From the NCBI GenBank assembly GCA_964352405.1, contig CAYGRY010000109.1, positions 1 through 6,110 of the forward strand: a stretch of 6,110 nt of DNA. The letters are read 5' to 3'. Within the stretch, counting starts at the first letter, position 1. Each line of letters begins with the position of its first letter. Source of the stretch: UBA4207 sp964352405. Its GTDB lineage: Bacteria > Bdellovibrionota > Bacteriovoracia > Bacteriovoracales > Bacteriovoracaceae. This document shows positions 1-6,058 of this stretch, in pieces. The translations under genes and the position numbers were made by a program. A model generated the notes under the pieces. It did no database searches and was not told the origin of the DNA. It saw only the letters and a list, made by a program, of their open reading frames with translations.

Positions 1-104
1 ACCCCCGCACAAATCCAAGCCTGAAAAGGTGAGGCAGAATTTATGTGAGCACTGCGTGTATGTCAACAAAGTTTTCTCTTTATTTTTATTTTTTTTTACT
101 TAAG

Positions 105-132
105 TTGCCAGTCTCAATAAAAAGTATAAACT
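105..132 (+). promoter_or_regulatory. Weak sigma-70-like promoter candidate for the cyclophilin gene
   Basis: TTGCCA at 105-110 resembles a -35 box. Two poor -10 choices follow: TAAACT at 127-132 with a 16-base spacer, or TATAAA at 125-130 with a 14-base spacer that is shorter than usual. A T-rich tract at about 80-99 lies just upstream and could act like an UP element. If transcription starts near 138-140, the ATG at 133 would not be on the mRNA, which agrees with the start chosen at 166. This rests on by-eye matching only. Confidence 0.3.
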
Positions 133-152
133 ATGGATATTACAAAGCTTAC

Positions 153-158
153 GGAGGA
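153..158 (+). promoter_or_regulatory. Ribosome binding site deciding the cyclophilin start
   Basis: GGAGGA lies 7 bases before the ATG at 166, a near-ideal Shine-Dalgarno sequence and spacing. The in-frame ATG at 133 has no such sequence ahead of it, and starting there would put 11 extra residues, two of them acidic, in front of a normal signal peptide. The site therefore fixes the start at 166. Confidence 0.8.
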
Positions 159-165
159 ACCGCTG

Positions 166-738
166 ATGAGCAAGCTGAATCGATACTTAGCCGCTATTTG
201 CCTTTTGACCCTCACTCTAATGGGCGGAATGGCTTGTACTAAAAAAGAAGCCAATACGGATTCTGAGCAAACACTTTCTAGTGGCCTCAAATCTGATAGC
301 AACGGATTGTCGGTAGCAAAAGCTACTATAAAGACAGTTCATGGAAATATTGTTTTTAAATTTTATCCTAATAAAGCACCAAATACTGTTAACCGTATTG
401 TTGAGCTTATTAAGACTGGATTTTATGACGGTTTAATCTTTCATAGAGTTGTTCCAAACTTTGTTGCCCAAGGTGGAGATCCTACAGGAACAGGTACTGG
501 TGGAAGTGGTAAAAAATTAAAAGCTGAATTTAACGATATTCAACATATTCGTGGAACAGTAGCAATGGCACGTGCCTCTGAGCCTGACTCTGCAGATAGC
601 CAGTTCTATATCGCTTTAACAACTCTTCCTCACCTAGATGGTAACTACACTGTCTTTGGCCAGGTAGTAGAAGGATTAGATCTTTTAGATAAGATTCAAA
701 AAGACGATAAGATGTTAAATGTTGTTGTTGAAGAATAA
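166..738 (+). CDS. Cyclophilin-type peptidyl-prolyl cis-trans isomerase, probable exported lipoprotein
   Basis: A 190-residue enzyme of the cyclophilin family, expected to catalyse cis-trans isomerisation of X-Pro bonds in proteins outside the cytoplasm. Residues 1-23 form a signal peptide (Lys3 and Arg6, then a hydrophobic stretch at 8-19) ending in GMAC, so Cys24 could be lipidated. The lipobox is imperfect, with Gly at -3 and Met at -2. A polar linker (25-50) leads to the cyclophilin domain (about 51-190). Catalytic-face motifs are FHRVVPNFVAQGGD (92-105), holding Arg94, Phe99 and Gln102, then GTVAMAR (130-136), SQFYIAL (145-151) and HLDGNYTVFG (156-165). The position of human CypA Trp121 is His156, as in many bacterial cyclophilins, so weak cyclosporin binding is expected. 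The catalytic set looks complete. The gene stands alone and converges on the oxidase operon, so no functional link to it is implied. Family call is firm; lipidation is likely but not certain. Confidence 0.93.
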   Translation: MSKLNRYLAAICLLTLTLMGGMACTKKEANTDSEQTLSSGLKSDSNGLSVAKATIKTVHGNIVFKFYPNKAPNTVNRIVELIKTGFYDGLIFHRVVPNFVAQGGDPTGTGTGGSGKKLKAEFNDIQHIRGTVAMARASEPDSADSQFYIALTTLPHLDGNYTVFGQVVEGLDLLDKIQKDDKMLNVVVEE

Positions 739-756
739 GAAAATAAAATATTGATC

Positions 757-790
757 AAAAAAAAAGCCGCTTATTTAAGCGGCTTTTTTT
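757..790. terminator. Bidirectional intrinsic terminator between convergent genes
   Basis: The stem GCCGCTT (766-772) pairs perfectly with AAGCGGC (777-783) around an ATTT loop, whose outer A and T could also pair. Nine A residues (757-765) precede it and seven T residues (784-790) follow, so it reads as a hairpin plus U-tract on either strand. It sits 18 bases after the cyclophilin stop and 20 bases beyond the last stop codon of the oxidase operon. It should end both transcripts. Confidence 0.92.
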
Positions 791-810
791 ATAATCGTTT
801 TTCAAATTTT

Positions 811-975
811 TTAACGACCGTGACGTTTACCATCTTTGATATAGATAAAAGACTTTAAAACAAAAAATCCAACAATCAACACAGAGATCAATGCCCATGT
901 AGGCATATAAAATTGGTTTTGCTGAATTCCTTCAAACTGGGCATTTACTTTTAATGTACTTTCTTTAGCTTCCAT
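811..975 (-). CDS. Small single-span membrane protein at the end of the cox operon (54 residues)
   Basis: I do not recognise a named family. The frame encodes 54 residues and opens with a polar N-terminus of about 24 residues (mixed charges, Gln-rich around 18-21). A hydrophobic span follows at about 25-46, with Trp27 near its outer end, and then a basic tail KDGKRHGR (47-54). Under the positive-inside rule the tail should be cytoplasmic and the N-terminus periplasmic. The start is supported by an AAGGAG ribosome binding site that overlaps the coxD stop codon, with the ATG 11 bases after that stop, so it is co-translated with the oxidase genes. The frame ends just before the shared terminator, making it the last gene of the operon. 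By position it is a candidate accessory subunit or assembly factor, analogous in size and topology to CcoQ of cbb3 oxidases or other tiny oxidase subunits. That analogy is inference from context, not homology. Confidence 0.8.
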   Translation of the reverse strand: MEAKESTLKVNAQFEGIQQNQFYMPTWALISVLIVGFFVLKSFIYIKDGKRHGR

Positions 976-982
976 TTCTAAG

Positions 983-988
983 CTCCTT
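983..988 (-). promoter_or_regulatory. Ribosome binding site of the 54-residue gene, overlapping the coxD stop
   Basis: On the minus strand AAGGAG occupies 988-983 and shares bases with the TAA stop of coxD (989-987). It lies 7 bases before the ATG at 975. The arrangement suggests ribosomes finishing coxD reinitiate on the small gene, and it is the main evidence that this short frame is translated. Confidence 0.75.
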
Positions 989-1277
989 AACGATAAATCG
1001 ATTCAAGAATAACAACTAAGGCGTACAACCCTGCAGAGATTGGGATTGCCGCAATAAACTTTAGCCATCCTTTTTCTTCTTTTAAGTGCATATAGTAATA
1101 AGCCACAATAAAGGCTTTACCTATAGCTAGAAAAATAAGTGAGTTTGCCTTATAGACATATTTTGTATCAAGGCCAGGAATAACAATTTCCACGGCAGTT
1201 AAAAAAGCCAAGACGAAGAAAATGATAAAGTATTCTTTCCAATGACTTTTATGTTCTACACCTGCATGATCTGACAT
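987..1277 (-). CDS. coxD: Cytochrome c oxidase subunit IV (prokaryotic CoxD/CtaF type)
   Basis: A small integral membrane subunit of about 96 residues, matching the prokaryotic COX4 family in size and pattern. It probably stabilises the oxidase in the inner membrane and has no catalytic residues. Three hydrophobic spans are visible, at about 15-34, 46-63 and 72-92. Family hallmarks are LTAVEI at the end of the first span and GKAFIVAYYYMHLKEE covering the second, with the Lys and the MHL motif typical of these proteins. Two ATG codons are adjacent at 1280 and 1277. The GAGG ribosome binding site is only 2 bases from the first and 5 from the second, so the second is preferred; the alternative adds one Met. 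The gene starts 7 bases after the Sco stop codon and is followed 11 bases later by the 54-residue gene, which fits one operon with coupled translation. Confidence 0.88.
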   Translation of the reverse strand: MSDHAGVEHKSHWKEYFIIFFVLAFLTAVEIVIPGLDTKYVYKANSLIFLAIGKAFIVAYYYMHLKEEKGWLKFIAAIPISAGLYALVVILESIYR

Positions 1278-1282
1278 CATAT

Positions 1283-1286
1283 CCTC
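1283..1286 (-). promoter_or_regulatory. Ribosome binding site of coxD
   Basis: GAGG (1286-1283 on the minus strand) overlaps the TGA stop of the Sco gene (1287-1285). Its 5-base distance to the ATG at 1277, against 2 bases to the ATG at 1280, favours the second of the two tandem ATG codons. Confidence 0.6.
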
Positions 1287-1974
1287 ACTTGTTATACATC
1301 TGGCGATTCATGGTTAAACCCACATCAACCATTAAGCTGTCTAAACTTACTTTGTCTGTTCCATAATAGCCTCTGACCCAACCGTCTTGATCGACAAGAA
1401 CAAGTTTCTCAGAGTGAACTATATCGAAAAGTGTCACTTCATTGCCATCAACCATTCCTTGAATCGGCTCTTTGCCGTCACCCATTGGAACTTTATAACC
1501 ATCAACGACAACTTTTTTAATCTCGTTCACGTCACCCGTTAAAAAGCTCCAGACGAAAGGATTGGCGTGCAATCCTCTGGCAAATTTATGCAAAGCTTTA
1601 GGTGTATCTGTTTCAGGATCAACCGTAAAAGTTACTAGGGCTGCTTTGTTGCCAACACCTCTAATTCTTTTTTGAACCTTTTGCATTTTCTCCATTAGCG
1701 CCGGACAAGTTGTAGGGCATGAGGTGAACATAAAATTTGCAATATACACTTTGCCATTAAGTTCATTACTACCAAAAGGTTTTCCAAAGTCATTGGTTAA
1801 GCTGAAATCTGGAACCTTATAAAACTTTGGTAGCTCTGGCGGAAGCTCGCGATTCAGTGAGCGAAAAATAGGATAGCCAAAAGCTAGAACCATAAATGCA
1901 CACCAAAAAGCCCAGTGCCTTACAAGACGTTCGACTAAACTGTGATCTCTTTGGTAGGCGATAGTTGCTGACAT
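1285..1974 (-). CDS. sco: Sco1/SenC-family copper chaperone for cytochrome c oxidase assembly
   Basis: A 229-residue membrane-anchored thioredoxin-fold protein expected to bind copper in the periplasm and help load or reduce the CuA site of subunit II. A cytoplasmic N-terminus of about 20 residues precedes one membrane span (about 21-38). The soluble domain then carries FTSCPTTCP with the copper-binding Cys86 and Cys90, the VDPETDTP segment (118-125) typical of Sco proteins, and the third ligand His187 in DIVHSEKLVLVD. All three copper ligands are present, so it should be functional. Its length is normal for the family. The ATG overlaps the TAA stop of the upstream cytochrome gene by one base (TAATG), with AGGAAG about 10 bases ahead, indicating translational coupling. 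Position between oxidase genes supports a role in this oxidase rather than a general thiol-redox role. Confidence 0.95.
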   Translation of the reverse strand: MSATIAYQRDHSLVERLVRHWAFWCAFMVLAFGYPIFRSLNRELPPELPKFYKVPDFSLTNDFGKPFGSNELNGKVYIANFMFTSCPTTCPALMEKMQKVQKRIRGVGNKAALVTFTVDPETDTPKALHKFARGLHANPFVWSFLTGDVNEIKKVVVDGYKVPMGDGKEPIQGMVDGNEVTLFDIVHSEKLVLVDQDGWVRGYYGTDKVSLDSLMVDVGLTMNRQMYNK

Positions 1975-2870
1975 TATTTATTAGCTTCCTTAATTTTATT
2001 CATAAGCTCAGTTCTTGCTGGAGTATCTTTTACCTCACGAAGGCTTTGAACATAATAAGCGACGGCCCAAATCTCTTGATCTGAGAGCGTGTCTTTCCAT
2101 GATGGCATTGAAGTTCCACCAACACCTGCTGCTAGTCTTAAATAAAGATCTTCAATATTTTGGATTGATCTAAGTTCGTGCCAAGTAAAGTCTGGTGGAA
2201 TATTAACGTAACCATGATCTGTCTCTTGCGGCTTCACCTGATAAAGAGTTGGATCAAACTCTGTCATTTTTTCGCCGTAAGCAATCTTGTTAAGATTTGA
2301 GAGTTCTTCGTGAGAAACGTAAGCTCTATGGCAACTTTGGCAGTTTGCTGTCATATGATAAACAAGTTTACCTTGCTCAATGGCACTTGATTTACGTGCA
2401 AGTCCAAATGGATCTTTAGTTACTTCAAGTTTTTGACCTAGTTCTTTGTCTTTTCCAATCCAAGTATCTGGAGCGAAAGTTTTAACATATTGTAAAACTG
2501 CATCTAGCTGAGTTTCAGAAAGGTCCCATGGAAGCATGGCAGAACCTTTAAGTCCGCGCTTGATATGCATTTTCATGATGTCATCATGAGGAAGCTCACC
2601 AGAAACCACGTCTCCAAATTTAAAAATACCAAGTTTAAAGTTACGAGCTGGAGTCGTCATTCCCATCGAAGCAACACCTTTACCGTCGCCTTCAACGCCG
2701 TGGCAGGCCATACAGTATTCTGTGTAAATTCTTTTACCAAGATTTAGTGTATCGGCTTTAACGTATTGACCGCCGGCCATAATAACGTCTTCATGAAATT
2801 CATTTTGCCCCTCACAACCGACTAAAGTTGTAAGAAGAGATAAAACAAATAAGCTTTTTAAAATCTTCAT
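1974..2870 (-). CDS. Dihaem cytochrome c lipoprotein, probable electron donor to the oxidase
   Basis: A 298-residue exported protein with two c-type haem domains. The signal peptide (1-18) ends in LVGC, a good lipobox, so Cys19 should be lipidated and the protein held at a membrane surface in the periplasm. Domain 1 has CMACH (53-57) and a likely axial Met112 in SAMLPW. Domain 2 has CQSCH (177-181) and a likely axial Met255 in GGTSMPSW. The haem-to-Met distance is longer in domain 2 (about 74 residues against 55), with an extra polar stretch at about 183-225. I chose the ATG at 2870 because it has GAGG 8 bases upstream and starts a clean signal peptide; the ATG at 2891 would overlap coxC and add seven residues including acidic ones. 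CoxB has no cytochrome c domain of its own, so this protein probably supplies electrons to CuA. It could instead link a quinol-oxidising complex to a soluble cytochrome. Confidence 0.93.
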   Translation of the reverse strand: MKILKSLFVLSLLTTLVGCEGQNEFHEDVIMAGGQYVKADTLNLGKRIYTEYCMACHGVEGDGKGVASMGMTTPARNFKLGIFKFGDVVSGELPHDDIMKMHIKRGLKGSAMLPWDLSETQLDAVLQYVKTFAPDTWIGKDKELGQKLEVTKDPFGLARKSSAIEQGKLVYHMTANCQSCHRAYVSHEELSNLNKIAYGEKMTEFDPTLYQVKPQETDHGYVNIPPDFTWHELRSIQNIEDLYLRLAAGVGGTSMPSWKDTLSDQEIWAVAYYVQSLREVKDTPARTELMNKIKEANK

Positions 2871-2878
2871 CGTAAAAT

Positions 2879-2882
2879 CCTC
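2879..2882 (-). promoter_or_regulatory. Ribosome binding site deciding the cytochrome c start
   Basis: GAGG (2882-2879 on the minus strand) overlaps the coxC stop codon TGA (2883-2881) and sits 8 bases before the ATG at 2870. This supports the shorter start, which gives a proper lipoprotein signal peptide. Confidence 0.7.
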
Positions 2883-3450
2883 AAAGCACAAAAAGGGTCA
2901 CAAACATCAGTGCCCAAATAATGCCTAAAAAATGCCAAAACTTTCCAATACTAGTTATTTTTACTACTCGTAGATCTGTAACCTGATCTTTTTTGACCCA
3001 AACGATTGGCCAAATAAGCAGAGCTAATGCAGCTACGATGTGGGCCATATGAACCCAAGTAAACGAATAGATGACTGAAGCGAAAACGCCAGTGCCTGCT
3101 AAAATTCCGTGAAGCTTAAGTTCAGACCAAAGACCAAACTGTGAAGCTGTAAATGCTAAACCTAAAATTAAAGTTGCAAGAACCCACTTCATTTTTAGAG
3201 TCTTTTCAAACATATTCCAACACAGACTACTGATAGCAATAAAGATCGTACTTAGGATCGGATAGAGCATTGGGAGATTGTCCATTCCCATTGGCGGCCA
3301 AACAGGAGCAGAAGTACGAAGGGCTGCATAGCCCATAAATAAAGTGGCAAATAGCATCGAAAATGACACCAAAACAAATACCATAGCAATACTACCAATC
3401 GCTTTTGCTTGGCGTATTTCTCCTGGAATATGTTGCACTTCAGTGGTCAT
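2881..3450 (-). CDS. coxC: Cytochrome c oxidase subunit III
   Basis: A 189-residue integral membrane protein of the haem-copper oxidase subunit III family, the short form with five spans that lacks the first two helices of the seven-helix type. Predicted spans are at about 18-41, 62-80, 88-108, 117-150 and 171-189. Family features are the SSLCWNMFEKTLK segment after span 2, FTASQFGLW at the end of span 3, the WVHMAHIVAAL stretch (132-142) that corresponds to the usual HGxHV motif, and KFWHFLGIIWALMF (170-183) in the last span. Subunit III carries no redox centre; in studied oxidases it stabilises subunit I and supports proton uptake into the D-channel. The ATG lies 6 bases after the coxA stop. 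Only a weak AAGG is present 11 bases upstream, so translation is probably coupled to coxA. Confidence 0.92.
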   Translation of the reverse strand: MTTEVQHIPGEIRQAKAIGSIAMVFVLVSFSMLFATLFMGYAALRTSAPVWPPMGMDNLPMLYPILSTIFIAISSLCWNMFEKTLKMKWVLATLILGLAFTASQFGLWSELKLHGILAGTGVFASVIYSFTWVHMAHIVAALALLIWPIVWVKKDQVTDLRVVKITSIGKFWHFLGIIWALMFVTLFVL

Positions 3451-3456
3451 TATTAA

Positions 3457-5190
3457 TTATGCCTTAACCAATTCTTCAGTTTGATATTGGAAATCTCTAC
3501 CAGCTGGAAGGTTAGGGTTACTAAATTCATGTGGGCCACATTTAACAACTGGAATTTCTTTAAAGTTGTAGTTTGGAGCCGGTGAAGGAATCGTCCATTC
3601 AAGTGTTCCAACATTCCATGGGTTTTGTGATGCTTTTTCTTTCTTAAAAAACACTGTGTGGACAAAGTTCACTACAAAGATAATTTGAGAAAGACCCATA
3701 AGTATCGCTGACCAAGTAATGAATTCATTAATTGGAATCAACCTTTGAAGATGCTCGTAGATGAATGGGTTATAAATACGACGGTGCATACCAGCGTAAC
3801 CAACAACCATCATGCCCATGAAAACACCGTTAAGACCAAGCATCGTAAGCCAGAAGTGCCACTTAGCTAGAGTTTCATTACAAATAACTCCAAACATTTT
3901 CGGCATCCAAAAGTAAATCGCCGCAAAACCACCGAGAAGAACAGAAGCAGCCATTGTGTAGTGGAAGTGCCCTACAACAAAGTATGTATCGTGAAGATAA
4001 AGATCAGTTGTAACAGTCGCAAGGTAAAGGCCAGTTAGACCACCAAGACCAAAAACGAAAACCACTCCTAAAGAGAAAAGCATAGGAGAATCAAAGCGAA
4101 TCGATCCGCGCCAAATTGTTCCAAGCCAGTTAGCAAAGAAGATAGCCGAAGGGATTGAAATCGTCATCGTAAGAGTCATAAATGACTGAGTAAGAAGCGG
4201 ACTCATTTGAGTCGTAAACATATGGTGACCATAAACAAGTGTAGAAAGCACAGTCACAGCAGTCATTGAAAGAGCTGTAGCTTTTGCTCCAAAGGCAGGC
4301 TTTCTAGCAAAGAAAGATAGAAGGTCAGAGACGATACCCCAGGCTGGAAGAATCAAAATATAAACTTCAGGGTGACCAAAAATCCAAAAAACGTGCTGGA
4401 ATAGAACCGGATCACCTGCACCACTCGTGGCTGCGGCACCTGCTAAGAAAAACTGTGTTCCAAAAACACGGTCAAAAATAAGAAGCAATACACCTGCACC
4501 AAGAACCGGAAGGAAGATGGCGTTCAAAATAGCTGTAAGCCATAAGCCCCAAACAGTAAGTGGCATATCGAAATAGCCCATTCCAGGTGCGCGAAGAACG
4601 ATAATTGTTGTGATGTAGTTAATCGCACCCATTGTAGATGAAATACCAAGAACAAAGATGGCCAACGCCCAAAGAGTTTGTCCTGTACCAGGGGATCCAA
4701 TGAGTGTTGAAAGTGTTGGGTATGACGTCCAACCACCGGCAGCGGCTCCAAGAGGAGTAAACAAAGATCCAACCAAAAGAAGTCCCGAAATAATTGCTAA
4801 CCAAAATGAAAGCATATTTAAAAGCGGGAAAACCATATCCCTGGCACCAATCATTAGCGGAATACAGAAATTACCAAAAGCACCAATCAAAATCGGCGTA
4901 ATGGCATAGAAAATCATAATCGTACCGTGCATGGTGAAAAGCATGGCGTAGGTGTCAGGAGGAATAAGTCCGCCAGTTTCTGGGAACATGAACTGACCAA
5001 TAATTGGAAAGGCTTGATCAGGAAAAGCTAGCGCCCAACGAATCATAAGGGCCATGATTCCGCCGATACCTAGAAAGAAGATTCCGTACCAAAGAAATTG
5101 TTTTCCAATAACTTTATGATCGAAGGAAAAAATATACTTCGATAAGAAAGTCTTAGGGACCGGGTGCATATGTTGTTCAAAAAAAGCCAT
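3457..5190 (-). CDS. coxA: Cytochrome c oxidase subunit I (A1-type haem-copper oxidase), K-channel Lys missing
   Basis: The 577-residue catalytic subunit, with about twelve membrane spans, that reduces oxygen to water and pumps protons across the inner membrane. Visible ligands are His88 and His410 for low-spin haem a, His408 for haem a3, and His273, His322 and His323 for CuB. Tyr277 in GHPEVY should be cross-linked to His273. His400/Asp401 match the Mg site and Arg470/Arg471 the haem propionate pair. D-channel residues Asn107, Asp118, Asn125 and Glu275 are all present, which makes this the A1 type. In the K-channel, Thr341, Ser288 and Tyr277 remain and Ser348 replaces Thr359 (Rhodobacter sphaeroides numbering), but the position of Lys362 is Phe351, in an ungapped segment. 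The C-terminal tail (about 515-577) has the NPWNVGTLEWTIPSPAP motif usual for CoxA. Full length and no frameshift. GGAG 7 bases before the ATG supports the start. Confidence 0.97.
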   Translation of the reverse strand: MAFFEQHMHPVPKTFLSKYIFSFDHKVIGKQFLWYGIFFLGIGGIMALMIRWALAFPDQAFPIIGQFMFPETGGLIPPDTYAMLFTMHGTIMIFYAITPILIGAFGNFCIPLMIGARDMVFPLLNMLSFWLAIISGLLLVGSLFTPLGAAAGGWTSYPTLSTLIGSPGTGQTLWALAIFVLGISSTMGAINYITTIIVLRAPGMGYFDMPLTVWGLWLTAILNAIFLPVLGAGVLLLIFDRVFGTQFFLAGAAATSGAGDPVLFQHVFWIFGHPEVYILILPAWGIVSDLLSFFARKPAFGAKATALSMTAVTVLSTLVYGHHMFTTQMSPLLTQSFMTLTMTISIPSAIFFANWLGTIWRGSIRFDSPMLFSLGVVFVFGLGGLTGLYLATVTTDLYLHDTYFVVGHFHYTMAASVLLGGFAAIYFWMPKMFGVICNETLAKWHFWLTMLGLNGVFMGMMVVGYAGMHRRIYNPFIYEHLQRLIPINEFITWSAILMGLSQIIFVVNFVHTVFFKKEKASQNPWNVGTLEWTIPSPAPNYNFKEIPVVKCGPHEFSNPNLPAGRDFQYQTEELVKA

Positions 5191-5219
5191 TTGTAAGCTC
5201 CGTAATATTACTTAGTTTC

Positions 5220-6047
5220 TTAGTATTCCCATTTCCAACCCCAGTACATTTCTGCACGTTCTGGGTCGTTTTCAACTAAAGCTTTCTCTTCTGCTTCAGC
5301 TAGCCAAGTTGCGTATTCTTCAGGCTGATAAGTTGTAAGCTTCGCTGCCATTCTGTAGTGGAATGTTCCACACATTTCTGCGCACGCAATTTCCCACTTA
5401 CCGTCTTTTGTGAACTTAACCCACATACGAGTGATACGACCTGGAATCGCATCAACTTTTCTTCTCGCATTAGGAATAAAGAATGAGTGAATAACGTCTT
5501 TAGAAGTAATTTGGAAAAGAACTTTTTTACCAACCGGTACCCTAAGATCGTTCATTGTTAAAACGTCATCGTCAGTGTTGAAAACACCGTCTTGACCGGC
5601 ATAACGAAAGTTCCACATCCACTGCTGAGCAAGCACTTCTACTCTTTCAACATCTTCTTCAGCTGTTGGCCATTTGGCGAAAACATTCATGAAGTCGTTG
5701 TTCGACATACGAGTAATGTTCATGTCTACACCGAAGAAAACTGCAACACCGATCACTGTCGCAACAATGATATGCATTTTTTTATTTCCGTAAGTATATT
5801 CAGCTTTTGGGTGGCGCTTGTACCAGTAGAGGTAACTAAAACCAAACAAACCAATACACACCAATGTAAAAAAGAAAATATTCAAATAAGTTGTATAGCT
5901 AAAAAGCCAATCAATTAAGTGACCATTCTCTGAGATATCAACCGGCGGAAGCATACGCTCCCACAAACTCATACTCGGTGGAATTGGATGGGGAGCGTTC
6001 ACACTGAACGCGAGGGCTCGCCCAAAAATAGCTAATAAAAGCTCCAT
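5220..6047 (-). CDS. coxB: Cytochrome c oxidase subunit II (CuA subunit)
   Basis: A 275-residue membrane protein that takes electrons from cytochrome c at its CuA centre and passes them to haem a in subunit I. After a short weakly hydrophobic N-terminus, two spans at about 53-75 and 91-107 anchor a periplasmic cupredoxin domain (about 135-240). CuA ligands are complete: His187 in VIHSF, then CAEMCGTFHYRM giving Cys222, Glu224, Cys226, His230 and Met233. QQWMWNFRY (141-149) carries the tryptophans that form the electron entry site. There is no fused cytochrome c domain, so it is not a caa3-type subunit. The usual Glu at the start of helix 2, which feeds the K-channel, aligns with His92 here. 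The C-terminus is unusually aromatic (YWGWKWEY). I chose the ATG at 6047 because AAGGAAGG stands directly ahead of it; the in-frame ATG at 6065 would include that site in the coding sequence. First gene of the operon, 29 bases before coxA. Confidence 0.95.
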   Translation of the reverse strand: MELLLAIFGRALAFSVNAPHPIPPSMSLWERMLPPVDISENGHLIDWLFSYTTYLNIFFFTLVCIGLFGFSYLYWYKRHPKAEYTYGNKKMHIIVATVIGVAVFFGVDMNITRMSNNDFMNVFAKWPTAEEDVERVEVLAQQWMWNFRYAGQDGVFNTDDDVLTMNDLRVPVGKKVLFQITSKDVIHSFFIPNARRKVDAIPGRITRMWVKFTKDGKWEIACAEMCGTFHYRMAAKLTTYQPEEYATWLAEAEEKALVENDPERAEMYWGWKWEY

Positions 6048-6050
6048 AAG

Positions 6051-6058
6051 CCTTCCTT
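6051..6058 (-). promoter_or_regulatory. Ribosome binding site deciding the coxB start
   Basis: AAGGAAGG on the minus strand is 3 bases before the ATG at 6047, and its AAGGA portion is 6 bases away. The longer alternative start at 6065 lies upstream of this sequence and has no comparable site, so the shorter protein is preferred. Confidence 0.7.

Larger units (their letters stand above)
811..6047 (-). other. Cytochrome c oxidase operon coxB-coxA-coxC-cytochrome c-sco-coxD-small protein
   Basis: Seven same-strand genes are separated by gaps of 29, 6, 10, -1, 7 and 11 bases, with no internal terminator seen. Several ribosome binding sites overlap the preceding stop codon. The unit holds all structural subunits of an aa3-type oxidase together with its probable electron donor and a copper chaperone. 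It ends at the shared terminator at 757-790. Whether further genes precede coxB cannot be seen. Confidence 0.88.

Noticed and set aside
74..99. T-rich tract as a possible terminator of an upstream gene
   Set aside because: No convincing stem precedes it; the nearest pairing is about 3-4 bases long.
2..103. Open frame running from the left edge that could be the tail of an upstream gene
   Set aside because: It gives about 33 codons ending in a run of Phe and Leu from a T-rich tract, with no recognisable motif. The other plus-strand frames stop sooner, so no frame can be preferred.
45..242. Plus-strand frame of 65 codons starting at 45
   Set aside because: It overlaps the start of the cyclophilin gene in another frame, has no good ribosome binding site and shows no protein family features.
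2573..2589. Perfect inverted repeat TCATGATG-T-CATCATGA inside the cytochrome c gene
   Set aside because: The arms are only 8 bases and lie in the middle of a well-conserved coding stretch (His-Asp-Asp-Ile-Met). No T-tract or second copy was seen, so it is most likely chance from codon use.
4524..4909. Overlapping frames on both strands inside coxA
   Set aside because: They lie wholly inside the strongly conserved coxA frame and show no independent start signal or family motif.
5592..5918. 108-codon plus-strand frame opposite coxB
   Set aside because: It is antisense to the conserved CoxB cupredoxin and membrane segments, has no ribosome binding site and no recognisable motif.
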